Source: JANXSS01 sp040385645
GTDB lineage: Bacteria; Pseudomonadota; Gammaproteobacteria; Burkholderiales; Burkholderiaceae_D
Length of the DNA: 64,000 nucleotides
Direction: 5' to 3'
Assembly (NCBI GenBank): GCA_040385645.1
Contig: JAZKGZ010000003.1
Location: 62,001-126,000 of the forward strand
The notes beneath the pieces were generated by a model. It was not told the DNA's origin and did no database searches. It saw only the letters and a program-made list of their open reading frames with translations. Both the position numbers and the translations under genes were made by a program. This document shows positions 7,901 through 15,767 of the stretch, piece by piece; positions within the stretch are counted from its first letter, which is position 1; each line of letters begins with the position of its first letter.

Positions 7901-8860
7901 TTACTCCCTGAATGTTTCTCCATTGGTGATGCGGTTCGATTTCTCGATCGCCAGACGTATTTCTTCGATGGTGTTTTCAATATCGCTCTCGTTGAAGACA
8001 TCCGCAGCTTCGGCTTGGCCGAATTCAAAAGGATGCGGTGCCTGGATCGTGGTGGTGACGCTACCTAGCGGTAGCAAACGGGTGGTAATTGTATTCGATC
8101 CGTCGTCGCCGGCGACGGCATCGCCCGCCTCCCACATCAACGCCAGTGCAGTGACGTTGTCGCCATGCTCGCCGCCGGCCTCGGTAGCGACCGCTACAAG
8201 TTCCGGCACGGCGCGAACGATGGTGTTGCCGGACAAACTGCTAATCAGCGTCTCGTCGGGTACGACACCCCACAGCCCATCTGAACACAGCAGCAAAATA
8301 TCGCCAGCCTGCAGGCTGACCGGCCGTGCGAGATCGACAACAGGAGGCGTCGGCGCACCGAGGCAATTGAATAGCTTGTTCCGATCTGGGTGGGTAGTGC
8401 GCTCGCAGGCATCCACCTTGCCCTCTGCGATCAGGCTTTCGATGCGCGAATGATCGTGGGTACGACTCAATACCTGGCCACTACGCATCCAGTAGAGTCG
8501 GGAGTCGCCACAATGCGCCCAAAAAGCATTGTTATGCTGGATGATGCAGGCAACGATCGTGGTGCAAGGGGTTTCCGGCAAATCGTGACGCTGGCGATAA
8601 CGTAGGATTTCGTGATGCGCGCATAGGAAAGCTTCTTGCAGAAACCGCTCCGGTTTTTTTACATATGGTGTCGCCTGCTGCTGGAACAGCGACCCGATGG
8701 TCTGCACCGCAATCGTTGCCGCTGCCTCGCCCTGAATGTGGCCGCCCATACCATCTGCGAGCAGCAGCAACAGGCTATCGCGGGTAAAGCTGTAACCCAT
8801 ACGATCCTGGTTGTTCTTACGACCACCGATATGGCTCTCCTGATAGACTGAAAATCGCAT
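7901..8860 (-). CDS. PP2C-type Ser/Thr protein phosphatase
   Basis: A 319-residue PPM/PP2C phosphatase that removes phosphate from Ser and Thr with two metal ions. Motifs in order: GGRKNNQDRMG with metal-binding Asp, LLADGMGGH with the central Asp, FWAHCGDSRLYW, then LLLCSDGLWG, and GDNVTALAL near the end, so all the metal ligands seem present. A tail of about 60 residues follows the domain. It lies 36 bases downstream of the protein kinase gene and 5 bases before rph, so kinase, phosphatase and RNase PH are probably co-transcribed. It is most likely the partner that reverses the kinase's action. Confidence 0.93.
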   Translation of the reverse strand: MRFSVYQESHIGGRKNNQDRMGYSFTRDSLLLLLADGMGGHIQGEAAATIAVQTIGSLFQQQATPYVKKPERFLQEAFLCAHHEILRYRQRHDLPETPCTTIVACIIQHNNAFWAHCGDSRLYWMRSGQVLSRTHDHSRIESLIAEGKVDACERTTHPDRNKLFNCLGAPTPPVVDLARPVSLQAGDILLLCSDGLWGVVPDETLISSLSGNTIVRAVPELVAVATEAGGEHGDNVTALALMWEAGDAVAGDDGSNTITTRLLPLGSVTTTIQAPHPFEFGQAEAADVFNESDIENTIEEIRLAIEKSNRITNGETFRE

Positions 8861-8896
8861 GGCAGGCTAGGCTTTCAGGTTGTGAAGTATTCCAGA

Positions 8897-9958
8897 TTAA
8901 GAGCGGGGATGGATGGTTTCACGATCCATGATCGTCGTAGTTGCATCTGCGCGGCCTGGCTTGTTGAGGCCGCTTGAAAAATTGCGAAGCAAGCCGTAAA
9001 ACAGGCTGCGCATCTTGCGCGTAGCCTGCGCTATAGCCGCAGGCACCAACAGGCTTTCACGCCCCGCCGGTGCCTCGGCCAATAAGGCTTTTTGCAGCGC
9101 AAAAACGCTTTGCGGACGTGCCAGCGGGTCTACCATCAGACTCCAGCGAATCACTTGGATCAGCTGCGACGAGTAGATGGATTCGAGCTTTGAAAAGTGT
9201 GCCTCCATTTTGTCGTTGGTGGCCCGCTGGTCGGCAGGTTGTGGCGGCGCGCCCACCATACAGGCAAACATGGAGGCACCGATGCCATAGATATCGGTCC
9301 ACGGCCCCAGCGCGGCATTCTTCACATACAATTCAGGGGCTGCAAAACCCGGTGTATACATCGGGTAGAGTTTAGGCAGGTCGGAGGTCAGAGTTTGACG
9401 CGCAGCGCCGAAATCCAGCAGGATCGGTGTGCCGTCCACGCGTAAATAAATGTTGGCCGGCTTCAGGTCGAGATGCAGTAGCTTGTGTGTGTGCACCTCG
9501 CGCAAGCCATGCATGACCTGGGCAAACATCTTACGAATAAAATTTTCGGATACCAACGGCTTTTCGCCCTTCTCACGGCGTCGCAGAATATATTCCTGCA
9601 GCGAGCGCCCGGATTCGTAAGCCATCACCATATAGACCGTCTCGTTGGCCCGAAAAAAATTCTGTACTCGCACGACGTTCGGATGCGCGATGCGCGCCAA
9701 CGCCCGGCCTTCCTCAAAAAAACACTTCAAGCCGATACGAAATGTCGACAAATTGTCTTTCGATATCACCGGTGTCAATTCGCCAAGTGTGCGCAACGCC
9801 AGAGCACTCGGCAGATACTCTTTGATCGCTACGGCATTGCCGTCGGCGTCATAGGCAAGATAGACGATACTAAACCCACCGGATGCGATCTTCTTTACAA
9901 TGCGGTATTCGGAAATGTCCAGCCCGTCAGGCAGTGGGGCATTGGTTTGCGCAGTCAT
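8897..9958 (-). CDS. Hanks-type Ser/Thr protein kinase
   Basis: A 353-residue eukaryotic-like kinase. Visible are the glycine-rich loop KKIASGGFSIVY, VAIKEY with the ATP-binding Lys, the catalytic loop HLDLKPANIYL (HLD in place of HRD), LDFGAA in the metal site, and PGFAAPELY at the end of the activation segment. No membrane helix or PASTA repeat is seen, so it looks cytoplasmic. The start is placed at ATG 9958, because GAGGA lies 5 bases upstream and the kinase fold begins soon after; an upstream TTG at 9994 lacks this. It is first in the minus-strand operon and divergent from yicC across 72 bases. Confidence 0.92.
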   Translation of the reverse strand: MTAQTNAPLPDGLDISEYRIVKKIASGGFSIVYLAYDADGNAVAIKEYLPSALALRTLGELTPVISKDNLSTFRIGLKCFFEEGRALARIAHPNVVRVQNFFRANETVYMVMAYESGRSLQEYILRRREKGEKPLVSENFIRKMFAQVMHGLREVHTHKLLHLDLKPANIYLRVDGTPILLDFGAARQTLTSDLPKLYPMYTPGFAAPELYVKNAALGPWTDIYGIGASMFACMVGAPPQPADQRATNDKMEAHFSKLESIYSSQLIQVIRWSLMVDPLARPQSVFALQKALLAEAPAGRESLLVPAAIAQATRKMRSLFYGLLRNFSSGLNKPGRADATTTIMDRETIHPRS

Positions 9959-10030
9959 GGGTTCCTCGAACGGTTCCTTTGATTGTGTGGACAATTAAAA
10001 TGTTTGTAAAGCAAAAACAAGGATGGAATT

Positions 10031-10960
10031 TTGACAATTTCAAGCATGACGGGATACGCAGTCGTTACCCGCGAGACCGTCGCTGGCACGCTTACCATCG
10101 AACTTAAAAGCGTCAATTCCCGCTTCCTAGATTTGCAGTTCCGCATGAACGACGACCTGCGCGCATTGGAACCCGGCCTACGCGAGGCGATCATGGCGCG
10201 GGTCACGCGGGGCAAACTCGAGTGTCGGGTCAGCATCGGCCAGCGAGGTGCAGTCCCTGGCACTACAGGCGCTGCCCCGCAAACGCTTAACGGTAGCGCC
10301 TTGGCGTCGCTCATGGCGCTGCAAATTCAGGTTCGTGCAGCCTTTGTGGATGCACCGCCTTTGACCGTGGCCGAGGTGCTGCGTTGGCCCGGCATGATCG
10401 AAGAAGGGCATCTGTCCGAACAGCCATTGCAAGAAGAAGTCTTCGATGCAATGCAGAAAGCCATGAGTGCTTTCGTCGATAGCCGCACCCGCGAGGGTGC
10501 CGCGTTGCGGGTGGCGTTGGAAAGCCGGGTCGACGAACTGCAGACTTTGGTCGCACGTATCACACCGCTCGTACCGCAAGTTGTTGCTCAATTTCAACAA
10601 AAAGCGGTCGAACGGATGCAGGCCGCACTTGGTCTGGCATTATCGATATCCGGGCCTGCGGCGGTTCAGACATCGCGCGAAGACGTATTGGACCGGATAC
10701 GCCAGGAAGTCACGCTCTACGGCATTCGTATCGATGTATCGGAAGAGTTGACGCGCCTGGCGACCCACTTGGCAGAAACGCGTCAATTGCTGCAAAAAGG
10801 CGGCCAGGTCGGTAAACGACTCGACTTCATGATGCAGGAATTAAATCGGGAGGCCAATACGGTCGGCTCGAAAGCATCGGTGAGGGAATTGTCGGATGCC
10901 TCGATGAGCATGAAATTATTGATTGAGCAGATGCGCGAGCAGGTTCAAAACCTGGAATAG
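10031..10960 (+). CDS. yicC: YicC-family endoribonuclease
   Basis: A 309-residue YicC protein, a family with endoribonuclease activity that takes part in RNA turnover and stationary-phase fitness. The N-terminal SSMTGYAVVTRET, ELKSVNSRFLDLQFRM and RVTRGKLECRVS blocks and the C-terminal GKRLDFMMQELNREANTVGSKA block are diagnostic (the last is the DUF1732 signature). The start is TTG 10031: AAGGATGG at 10019-10026 is a good ribosome site and the protein then begins MTISSMTGYA. The gmk gene follows after 33 bases; the yicC-gmk pairing is common. Confidence 0.95.
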   Translation: MTISSMTGYAVVTRETVAGTLTIELKSVNSRFLDLQFRMNDDLRALEPGLREAIMARVTRGKLECRVSIGQRGAVPGTTGAAPQTLNGSALASLMALQIQVRAAFVDAPPLTVAEVLRWPGMIEEGHLSEQPLQEEVFDAMQKAMSAFVDSRTREGAALRVALESRVDELQTLVARITPLVPQVVAQFQQKAVERMQAALGLALSISGPAAVQTSREDVLDRIRQEVTLYGIRIDVSEELTRLATHLAETRQLLQKGGQVGKRLDFMMQELNREANTVGSKASVRELSDASMSMKLLIEQMREQVQNLE

Positions 10961-10993
10961 GCGACCTGCCCGACTGGATAACTGGAGAGCGAG

Positions 10994-11641
10994 ATGTCCG
11001 ATCTGGAAACGACCGTTGCCGGCAGCTTGTTCATGGTGGTTGCACCTTCTGGTGCCGGCAAATCGACATTGGTCAATGCATTGCTGGCTCAGGAACCGGG
11101 GATCAGGCTGTCGATTTCCACCACTACCAGAGCACCACGTCCTAGCGAGCAGCACGGGCGCGAATATTTTTTTACGGACGCTGCCGATTTTCTGGCGCGT
11201 AGAGCCGCCGGCGAATTTCTTGAATCCGCGGAAGTACATGGCAATTATTACGGCACTTCGCGTCTGAAAGTGGCACAGCGGATCGCCGACGGCGACGACC
11301 TCTTGCTGGAGATCGACTGGCAAGGCGCACAACAGGTGAAAAAGCAGTTTCCGCACGCGGTAGGCATCTTCATCTTGCCGCCGTCTATCGATGCGTTAGA
11401 GGAGCGCCTGAAGAAGCGCGGCCAAGACGACGCCCACGTCATCACTCGTCGCTTACTGGCTGCCGGTGGTGAGATCGCGCATGCTTCAGAGTTCGAATAT
11501 GTTATTATTAATCAAGAGTTTGCGAGCGCTTTGGCAGAGCTCGGCGCGATTGTCAAAGCCACGCGTTGCCGCTTTCCGCAACAAGCCACACGCAATGCTT
11601 CGCTCTTCGCGCAACTCGGTATTCACGCCCCTTTGCGCTGA
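10994..11641 (+). CDS. gmk: Guanylate kinase
   Basis: A 215-residue GMP kinase (ATP + GMP to ADP + GDP), needed for GTP and indirectly for ppGpp supply. The P-loop APSGAGKST is at about residues 17-25. It is followed by STTTRAPRPSEQHGREYFF, with the GMP-binding Arg and Tyr, and by LLEIDWQGAQQVK. GAGAG at 10984-10989 serves as the ribosome site before ATG 10994. It lies in the order yicC-gmk-rpoZ-spoT, the usual arrangement, which links GMP kinase with RNA polymerase omega and the ppGpp enzyme. Confidence 0.97.
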   Translation: MSDLETTVAGSLFMVVAPSGAGKSTLVNALLAQEPGIRLSISTTTRAPRPSEQHGREYFFTDAADFLARRAAGEFLESAEVHGNYYGTSRLKVAQRIADGDDLLLEIDWQGAQQVKKQFPHAVGIFILPPSIDALEERLKKRGQDDAHVITRRLLAAGGEIAHASEFEYVIINQEFASALAELGAIVKATRCRFPQQATRNASLFAQLGIHAPLR

Positions 11642-11705
11642 CGCCTCTCTGCGCTGACTCTTCTCCAGGCTAAATTTTCAACATCAAATTATTTTAGGAG
11701 TTCTT

Positions 11706-11909
11706 ATGGCACGCGTCACGATCGAAGATTGTCTGGTACATATTCCCAACCGCTTTCAGCTTACGTTGGCTGCTACCTACCGTGCACGAAAGATCCTCAA
11801 AGGTCATACGCCCAAAGTCGATTGCAAAAATAAGCCGATCGTCGCATCGTTACGCGAAATTGCAGCTGGCAAGGTGGGCATCGAAATGTTGAAGGAAGTG
11901 CCAAGCTGA
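11706..11909 (+). CDS. rpoZ: RNA polymerase omega subunit
   Basis: A 67-residue protein beginning MARVTIEDCLVHIPNRFQL, the omega signature, with the conserved LAATYRARKI helix that clamps the beta-prime C-terminus. Omega stabilises RNA polymerase and forms part of one ppGpp site. TTTTAGGAG just before ATG 11706 is its ribosome site. It lies between gmk and the ppGpp synthetase gene. The C-terminus is somewhat shorter than in E. coli (91 residues), as is usual for betaproteobacteria. Confidence 0.97.
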   Translation: MARVTIEDCLVHIPNRFQLTLAATYRARKILKGHTPKVDCKNKPIVASLREIAAGKVGIEMLKEVPS

Positions 11910-12001
11910 TTGATACGACGTCCATGTAGCACAGCGTAGTACGGCACAGCATAGTGCAGTGCAGCGCCGCAACCGAACCGGGAAAAGCAATTTTTCTTCG
12001 A

Positions 12002-14278
12002 ATGAACCTGACACCGCCAGATTCACTGTTGTTGGCAGCTGCCGAACCCCGTCCCATTCCGGAACGCTCGCAGTCCAAGCCGTCACGTCAACAGACAGTG
12101 TCGCCAGTTCAGGAACCCACACCGCAGCCAGGCGTGGCGTCTGTTACCCATCTCACCACACGTCTTGCCGAGTATCTCTCGGCATCGGAACTACGCAAAG
12201 TCAAGGAAGCCTATCGGTTTTCCGACGAGATGCATCTGGGCCAGATGCGTATGTCCGGCGAACCCTATATTTCCCATCCCATCGCCGTGGCTGAGATTTG
12301 CGCCGACTGGAAACTCGATGCTCAAGCTATCATGGCGGCGCTATTGCACGACGTCATGGAGGATCAGGATGTCAGCAAAGACGAGCTGATCGAGCGCTTC
12401 GGCGCACCGGTGGCGACGTTGGTGGATGGCCTGTCGAAGCTGGAAAAGATCGAATTTCAAAGTCAGATCGAAGCGCAGGCTGAAAATTTTCGCAAGATGC
12501 TGCTGGCGATGGCACGCGACGTACGCGTGATCCTGATCAAGCTGGCAGACCGGTTGCACAACATGCGTACGCTCGGGTCCATGGCCCCCGAGAAAAAACG
12601 TCGCATCGCCCGCGAGACGATGGAAGTGTATGTGCCGATTGCACACCGCCTCGGCCTCAATAATATCTACCGCGAATTACAAGACCTGTCGTTTTCGCAC
12701 CTGCACCCGATGCGCTATCGCACGTTGGGCAAAGCGGTCAAAGCCGCGCGCGGCAATCGCCGCGAGGTTGTGAGCAAGATACTCGAATCGGTCAAGGCGA
12801 CGCTGGCCGCTACCGGCATGCAAGCGCACGTATATGGCCGTGAGAAAACCCTGTTCGGCATATATCGCAAGATGCGCGGCAAGCGTTTATCGTTTTCTCA
12901 GGTATTGGACGTCTACGGTTTCCGCGTGGTGGTCGATAGCTTCACCAGCTGTTATGTCGGTTTGGGTGCACTGCACGCCCTATACAAACCGATGCCGGGC
13001 AAGTTTAAAGACTACATCGCCATCTCCAAGCTTAATGGCTATCAATCGCTGCATACGACACTCATCGGCCCCTATGGCACGCCGGTCGAGTTCCAGATTC
13101 GTACCCAGGAAATGCATCAGGTGGCCGAATCCGGTGTGGCCGCGCACTGGCTTTACAAGAACGGCGACTCTGGCCTTACCGAACTGCAGCAGCGTACCCA
13201 TGCCTGGCTGCAGTCTCTACTCGATATTCAAAACCAGACCGGCGACTCCGCCGAATTTTTGGAGCATGTGAAAGTCGATCTGTTTCCAGATTCGGTGTAT
13301 GTATTTACCCCAAAATCGAAGATCATCGCATTGCCGCGTGGTGCCACCGCACTCGACTTCGCTTACACGATTCATACCGATATCGGCGACCAGACCACTG
13401 CCGCGAAAATCAACCATGAGCCGGTGGCCCTGCGTACCGAACTGCGTAATGGCGACATCGTCGAGATCGTCACGGCACCGCAATCGCGACCGAGCCCGGA
13501 ATGGCTGACATTCGTACGTACCGGAAAGGCACGCTCGGCGATCAGGCATTATTTACGCACCATTAACCTCGGCGAATCGATCGAACTCGGCAAGAAACTA
13601 CTGTCGCAAGCACTGTGTGCGCTCGATGTCGATCCTGAACTGCCGGCATTGTTATCGGACCGCCTGCTTAACGAGTCGAGTGCTCGATCGCTGGACGAAC
13701 TGCATGCCGACATCGGCGTGGGCAAGCGTATGGCGACGCTGGTAGCGCGCCACATATTAGGCCTGGTCGAGGGCGATGCGCCTACCGGCTCGGTTGCCAA
13801 GATGGCCTTGCCGGCAAGTAGCCGGCTTGAACCGGTGGTTATTTATGGCAACGAAGGCGTCTCCGTTTGCCTGTCGGCCTGCTGCCAACCCATACCAGGA
13901 GACGCGATCCTGGGCCAATTGAAACGCGACCAGGGATTGGTGGTGCACACCACCGATTGCGAGATTGCCAAGCGCCAGCGCATCAAGGAGCCGGATCGCT
14001 GGATCGAAGTCGCATGGGGGCCCGAGCTAAATCGACGCTTCGACTGCCGAATCTTGATCGTGGTGAAAAACGAGCGTGGAGTGCTGGCACGGGTAGCGGC
14101 AGAAATCGGCGAATCCGATGCCAACATCATTCACGTCGGCATGGATCAGGATCAAGATCTGGTCATGACGCAGCTACGTTTTACCGTGCAAGTCGACGAC
14201 CGCGTGCATTTAGCGCGCCTCATGCGCAACATTCGCCGCATCGGCAGCGTCACCCGAATACTGCGCGATCGCCCCTGA
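12002..14278 (+). CDS. spoT: Bifunctional (p)ppGpp synthetase/hydrolase (SpoT/Rel type)
   Basis: A 758-residue RSH protein that makes and breaks the alarmone (p)ppGpp. Domains in order: HD hydrolase with LLHDVMED near residue 118; synthetase with the YGREKTLFGIYRKM and FKDYIAISKLNGYQSLHTT blocks; TGS domain (YVFTPKSKIIALPRGATALDFAY); a zinc-finger-like stretch with Cys-Cys; and a C-terminal ACT domain. The intact HD motif means hydrolase activity is expected. ATG 12002 fits the family; an upstream in-frame GTG at 11954 would add 16 residues. The short rpoZ-spoT spacer (11910-12001) is built of GCACAGC/GTAG-like near-repeats. Confidence 0.95.
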   Translation: MNLTPPDSLLLAAAEPRPIPERSQSKPSRQQTVSPVQEPTPQPGVASVTHLTTRLAEYLSASELRKVKEAYRFSDEMHLGQMRMSGEPYISHPIAVAEICADWKLDAQAIMAALLHDVMEDQDVSKDELIERFGAPVATLVDGLSKLEKIEFQSQIEAQAENFRKMLLAMARDVRVILIKLADRLHNMRTLGSMAPEKKRRIARETMEVYVPIAHRLGLNNIYRELQDLSFSHLHPMRYRTLGKAVKAARGNRREVVSKILESVKATLAATGMQAHVYGREKTLFGIYRKMRGKRLSFSQVLDVYGFRVVVDSFTSCYVGLGALHALYKPMPGKFKDYIAISKLNGYQSLHTTLIGPYGTPVEFQIRTQEMHQVAESGVAAHWLYKNGDSGLTELQQRTHAWLQSLLDIQNQTGDSAEFLEHVKVDLFPDSVYVFTPKSKIIALPRGATALDFAYTIHTDIGDQTTAAKINHEPVALRTELRNGDIVEIVTAPQSRPSPEWLTFVRTGKARSAIRHYLRTINLGESIELGKKLLSQALCALDVDPELPALLSDRLLNESSARSLDELHADIGVGKRMATLVARHILGLVEGDAPTGSVAKMALPASSRLEPVVIYGNEGVSVCLSACCQPIPGDAILGQLKRDQGLVVHTTDCEIAKRQRIKEPDRWIEVAWGPELNRRFDCRILIVVKNERGVLARVAAEIGESDANIIHVGMDQDQDLVMTQLRFTVQVDDRVHLARLMRNIRRIGSVTRILRDRP

Positions 14279-14283
14279 AGCGA

Positions 14284-14850
14284 TCAATCCGTTCGATCCG
14301 CGGGCATTGGATATTCTACTGAGACGATTTCCAAGTGCTCGATACCCGATGGTGTCTGCAGCGTCACCGTATCGCCCTCGTGCGCTTTGGTCAATGCGCG
14401 TGCCACGGGTGAGATCCAGCTGATCTTGCCATGTAAAGGGTCGAGTTCGTCGATCCCCAGGATCGTCACTGTGTGCGCAGTGCCTGCTTGATTACGATAA
14501 CCGACGGTCGCCCCGAAAAATATCTGGTCGCTGCCGTGATGCATGCTTGGGTCGACCACCGCCGCCAAATCCATGCGCTTGGTCAAAAAGCGAATGCGCC
14601 GGTCGATCTCCCGCAGCCTGCGTTTGCCGTAGATGTAGTCGCCGTTTTCCGAACGATCGCCGTTAGACGCCGCCCAATGAACGATACGCACGACCTCTGG
14701 GCGATCAATATCGATCAACTGAAACAGTTCATCGCGTAAGCGCTGGTATCCTTGGGGCGTGATGTAGTTTTTTGCGCCGACAGAAATATCCGGCAACGGC
14801 AGGTCGTCGTCTTCATCCTCGCTACTTTCTTTCACGAATGCCTTGTTCAT
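14284..14850 (-). CDS. greB: Transcription elongation factor GreB
   Basis: A 188-residue Gre factor that stimulates transcript cleavage in backtracked RNA polymerase. The N-terminal coiled coil contains NYITPQGYQRLRDELFQL and the acidic tip GDRSENGDYIYGKRRLREIDRR; the C-terminal FKBP-like domain has GATVGYRNQAG and ISWISPVARALTKAHEGD. The YGKRRLREID wording is GreB rather than GreA. ATG 14850 is chosen because the factor then begins MNKAFVKESSEDEDDD, an acidic lead typical of betaproteobacterial GreB. The gene converges on spoT with a 5-base gap. Confidence 0.95.
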   Translation of the reverse strand: MNKAFVKESSEDEDDDLPLPDISVGAKNYITPQGYQRLRDELFQLIDIDRPEVVRIVHWAASNGDRSENGDYIYGKRRLREIDRRIRFLTKRMDLAAVVDPSMHHGSDQIFFGATVGYRNQAGTAHTVTILGIDELDPLHGKISWISPVARALTKAHEGDTVTLQTPSGIEHLEIVSVEYPMPADRTD

Positions 14851-14948
14851 CGCCGGTATTGTAACTGCTGGGTTGCAATCACTAGGCGATGTAGAACGCG
14901 TTGACAGCGCACGCATTGACGAGACGCACCAACAGGATATTGAAAACC

Positions 14949-15731
14949 ATGCCTGAATTATCGCCAATTTTCGAACATATATCGGCAGTCAACGCACTGG
15001 TGGTCGGTGCCACTGGCGGCATCGGCCTGGCGCTCGCCGAAGCACTCGCTGGCAAAACACAGGTAGCGCAACTATTTGTCGTAGCACGTGCTGCCAGTGG
15101 CAACCCAGCACTTGCCGCACTGGCAGCCGCTCACCCTGGCCGGGTCGTCGCACTCGATTGCGATATAAGCGATGAGCGATCGCTGACAAGAATGGCGGCT
15201 GCTGTTGCGCAGCGGGTATCGGCACTGCACCTGACGATCAACGCCAGCGGTGCGTTGCACGGTGACGGTTTGTTGGCAGAAAAGTCACTTGCGCAGGTGA
15301 CGTTGGCATCGTTACAGGCATCGTTTGCGATCAATGCTTTTGCACCGGTGCTGTTGGCAAAGGCGCTGATGCCTTTGCTGCGCCGATCCCAACCCACGGT
15401 ATTCGCTTCGCTCTCGGCCAGGGTAGGATCGATCAGTGACAATCGCCTGGGCGGGTGGTACAGCTATCGTGCAGCCAAGGCGGCGCAGAATCAATTGTTG
15501 AAAACCCTGGCGATTGAACTGGCGCGCTTGAACAAGCAATCAATCGTATTGGCGCTGCATCCCGGCACGACCGATACTGCGCTTTCCAAACCGTTTCAGA
15601 GCAATGTCTCGCCGGCAAAGCTATTTACGCCGGTGTTCGTGGCAGAGGCGCTGCTACAAGTAATCAGCCAGCGTGAGCCAGCCGATTCGGGTGGTTTTTA
15701 CGCTTGGGATGGAACGCGGATTTGCTGGTAG
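14949..15731 (+). CDS. SDR-family oxidoreductase, CsgA/C-factor-like
   Basis: A 260-residue short-chain dehydrogenase. It has VVGATGGIGLALAEAL (Rossmann motif) near the start, the INASGAL equivalent of NNAG, the catalytic Ser in SLSARVGS, and YSYRAAKAAQN with YxxxK. The HPGTTDTALSKPFQ segment and the overall pattern resemble the C-factor/CsgA-like SDR group, which has no settled substrate. ATG 14949 gives a normal length; an in-frame ATG at 14901 is possible. It is divergent from greB with 98 bases between. No pathway can be read from its neighbours. Confidence 0.85.
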   Translation: MPELSPIFEHISAVNALVVGATGGIGLALAEALAGKTQVAQLFVVARAASGNPALAALAAAHPGRVVALDCDISDERSLTRMAAAVAQRVSALHLTINASGALHGDGLLAEKSLAQVTLASLQASFAINAFAPVLLAKALMPLLRRSQPTVFASLSARVGSISDNRLGGWYSYRAAKAAQNQLLKTLAIELARLNKQSIVLALHPGTTDTALSKPFQSNVSPAKLFTPVFVAEALLQVISQREPADSGGFYAWDGTRICW

Positions 15732-15767
15732 TGGAATTCACTGTCACCTTAGCTCCTGTTTACAAGC

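Noticed and set aside
11635..11657. Repeated TGCGCTGAC around the gmk stop
   Set aside because: Two 9-base copies only; likely chance duplication with no effect on reading frames.
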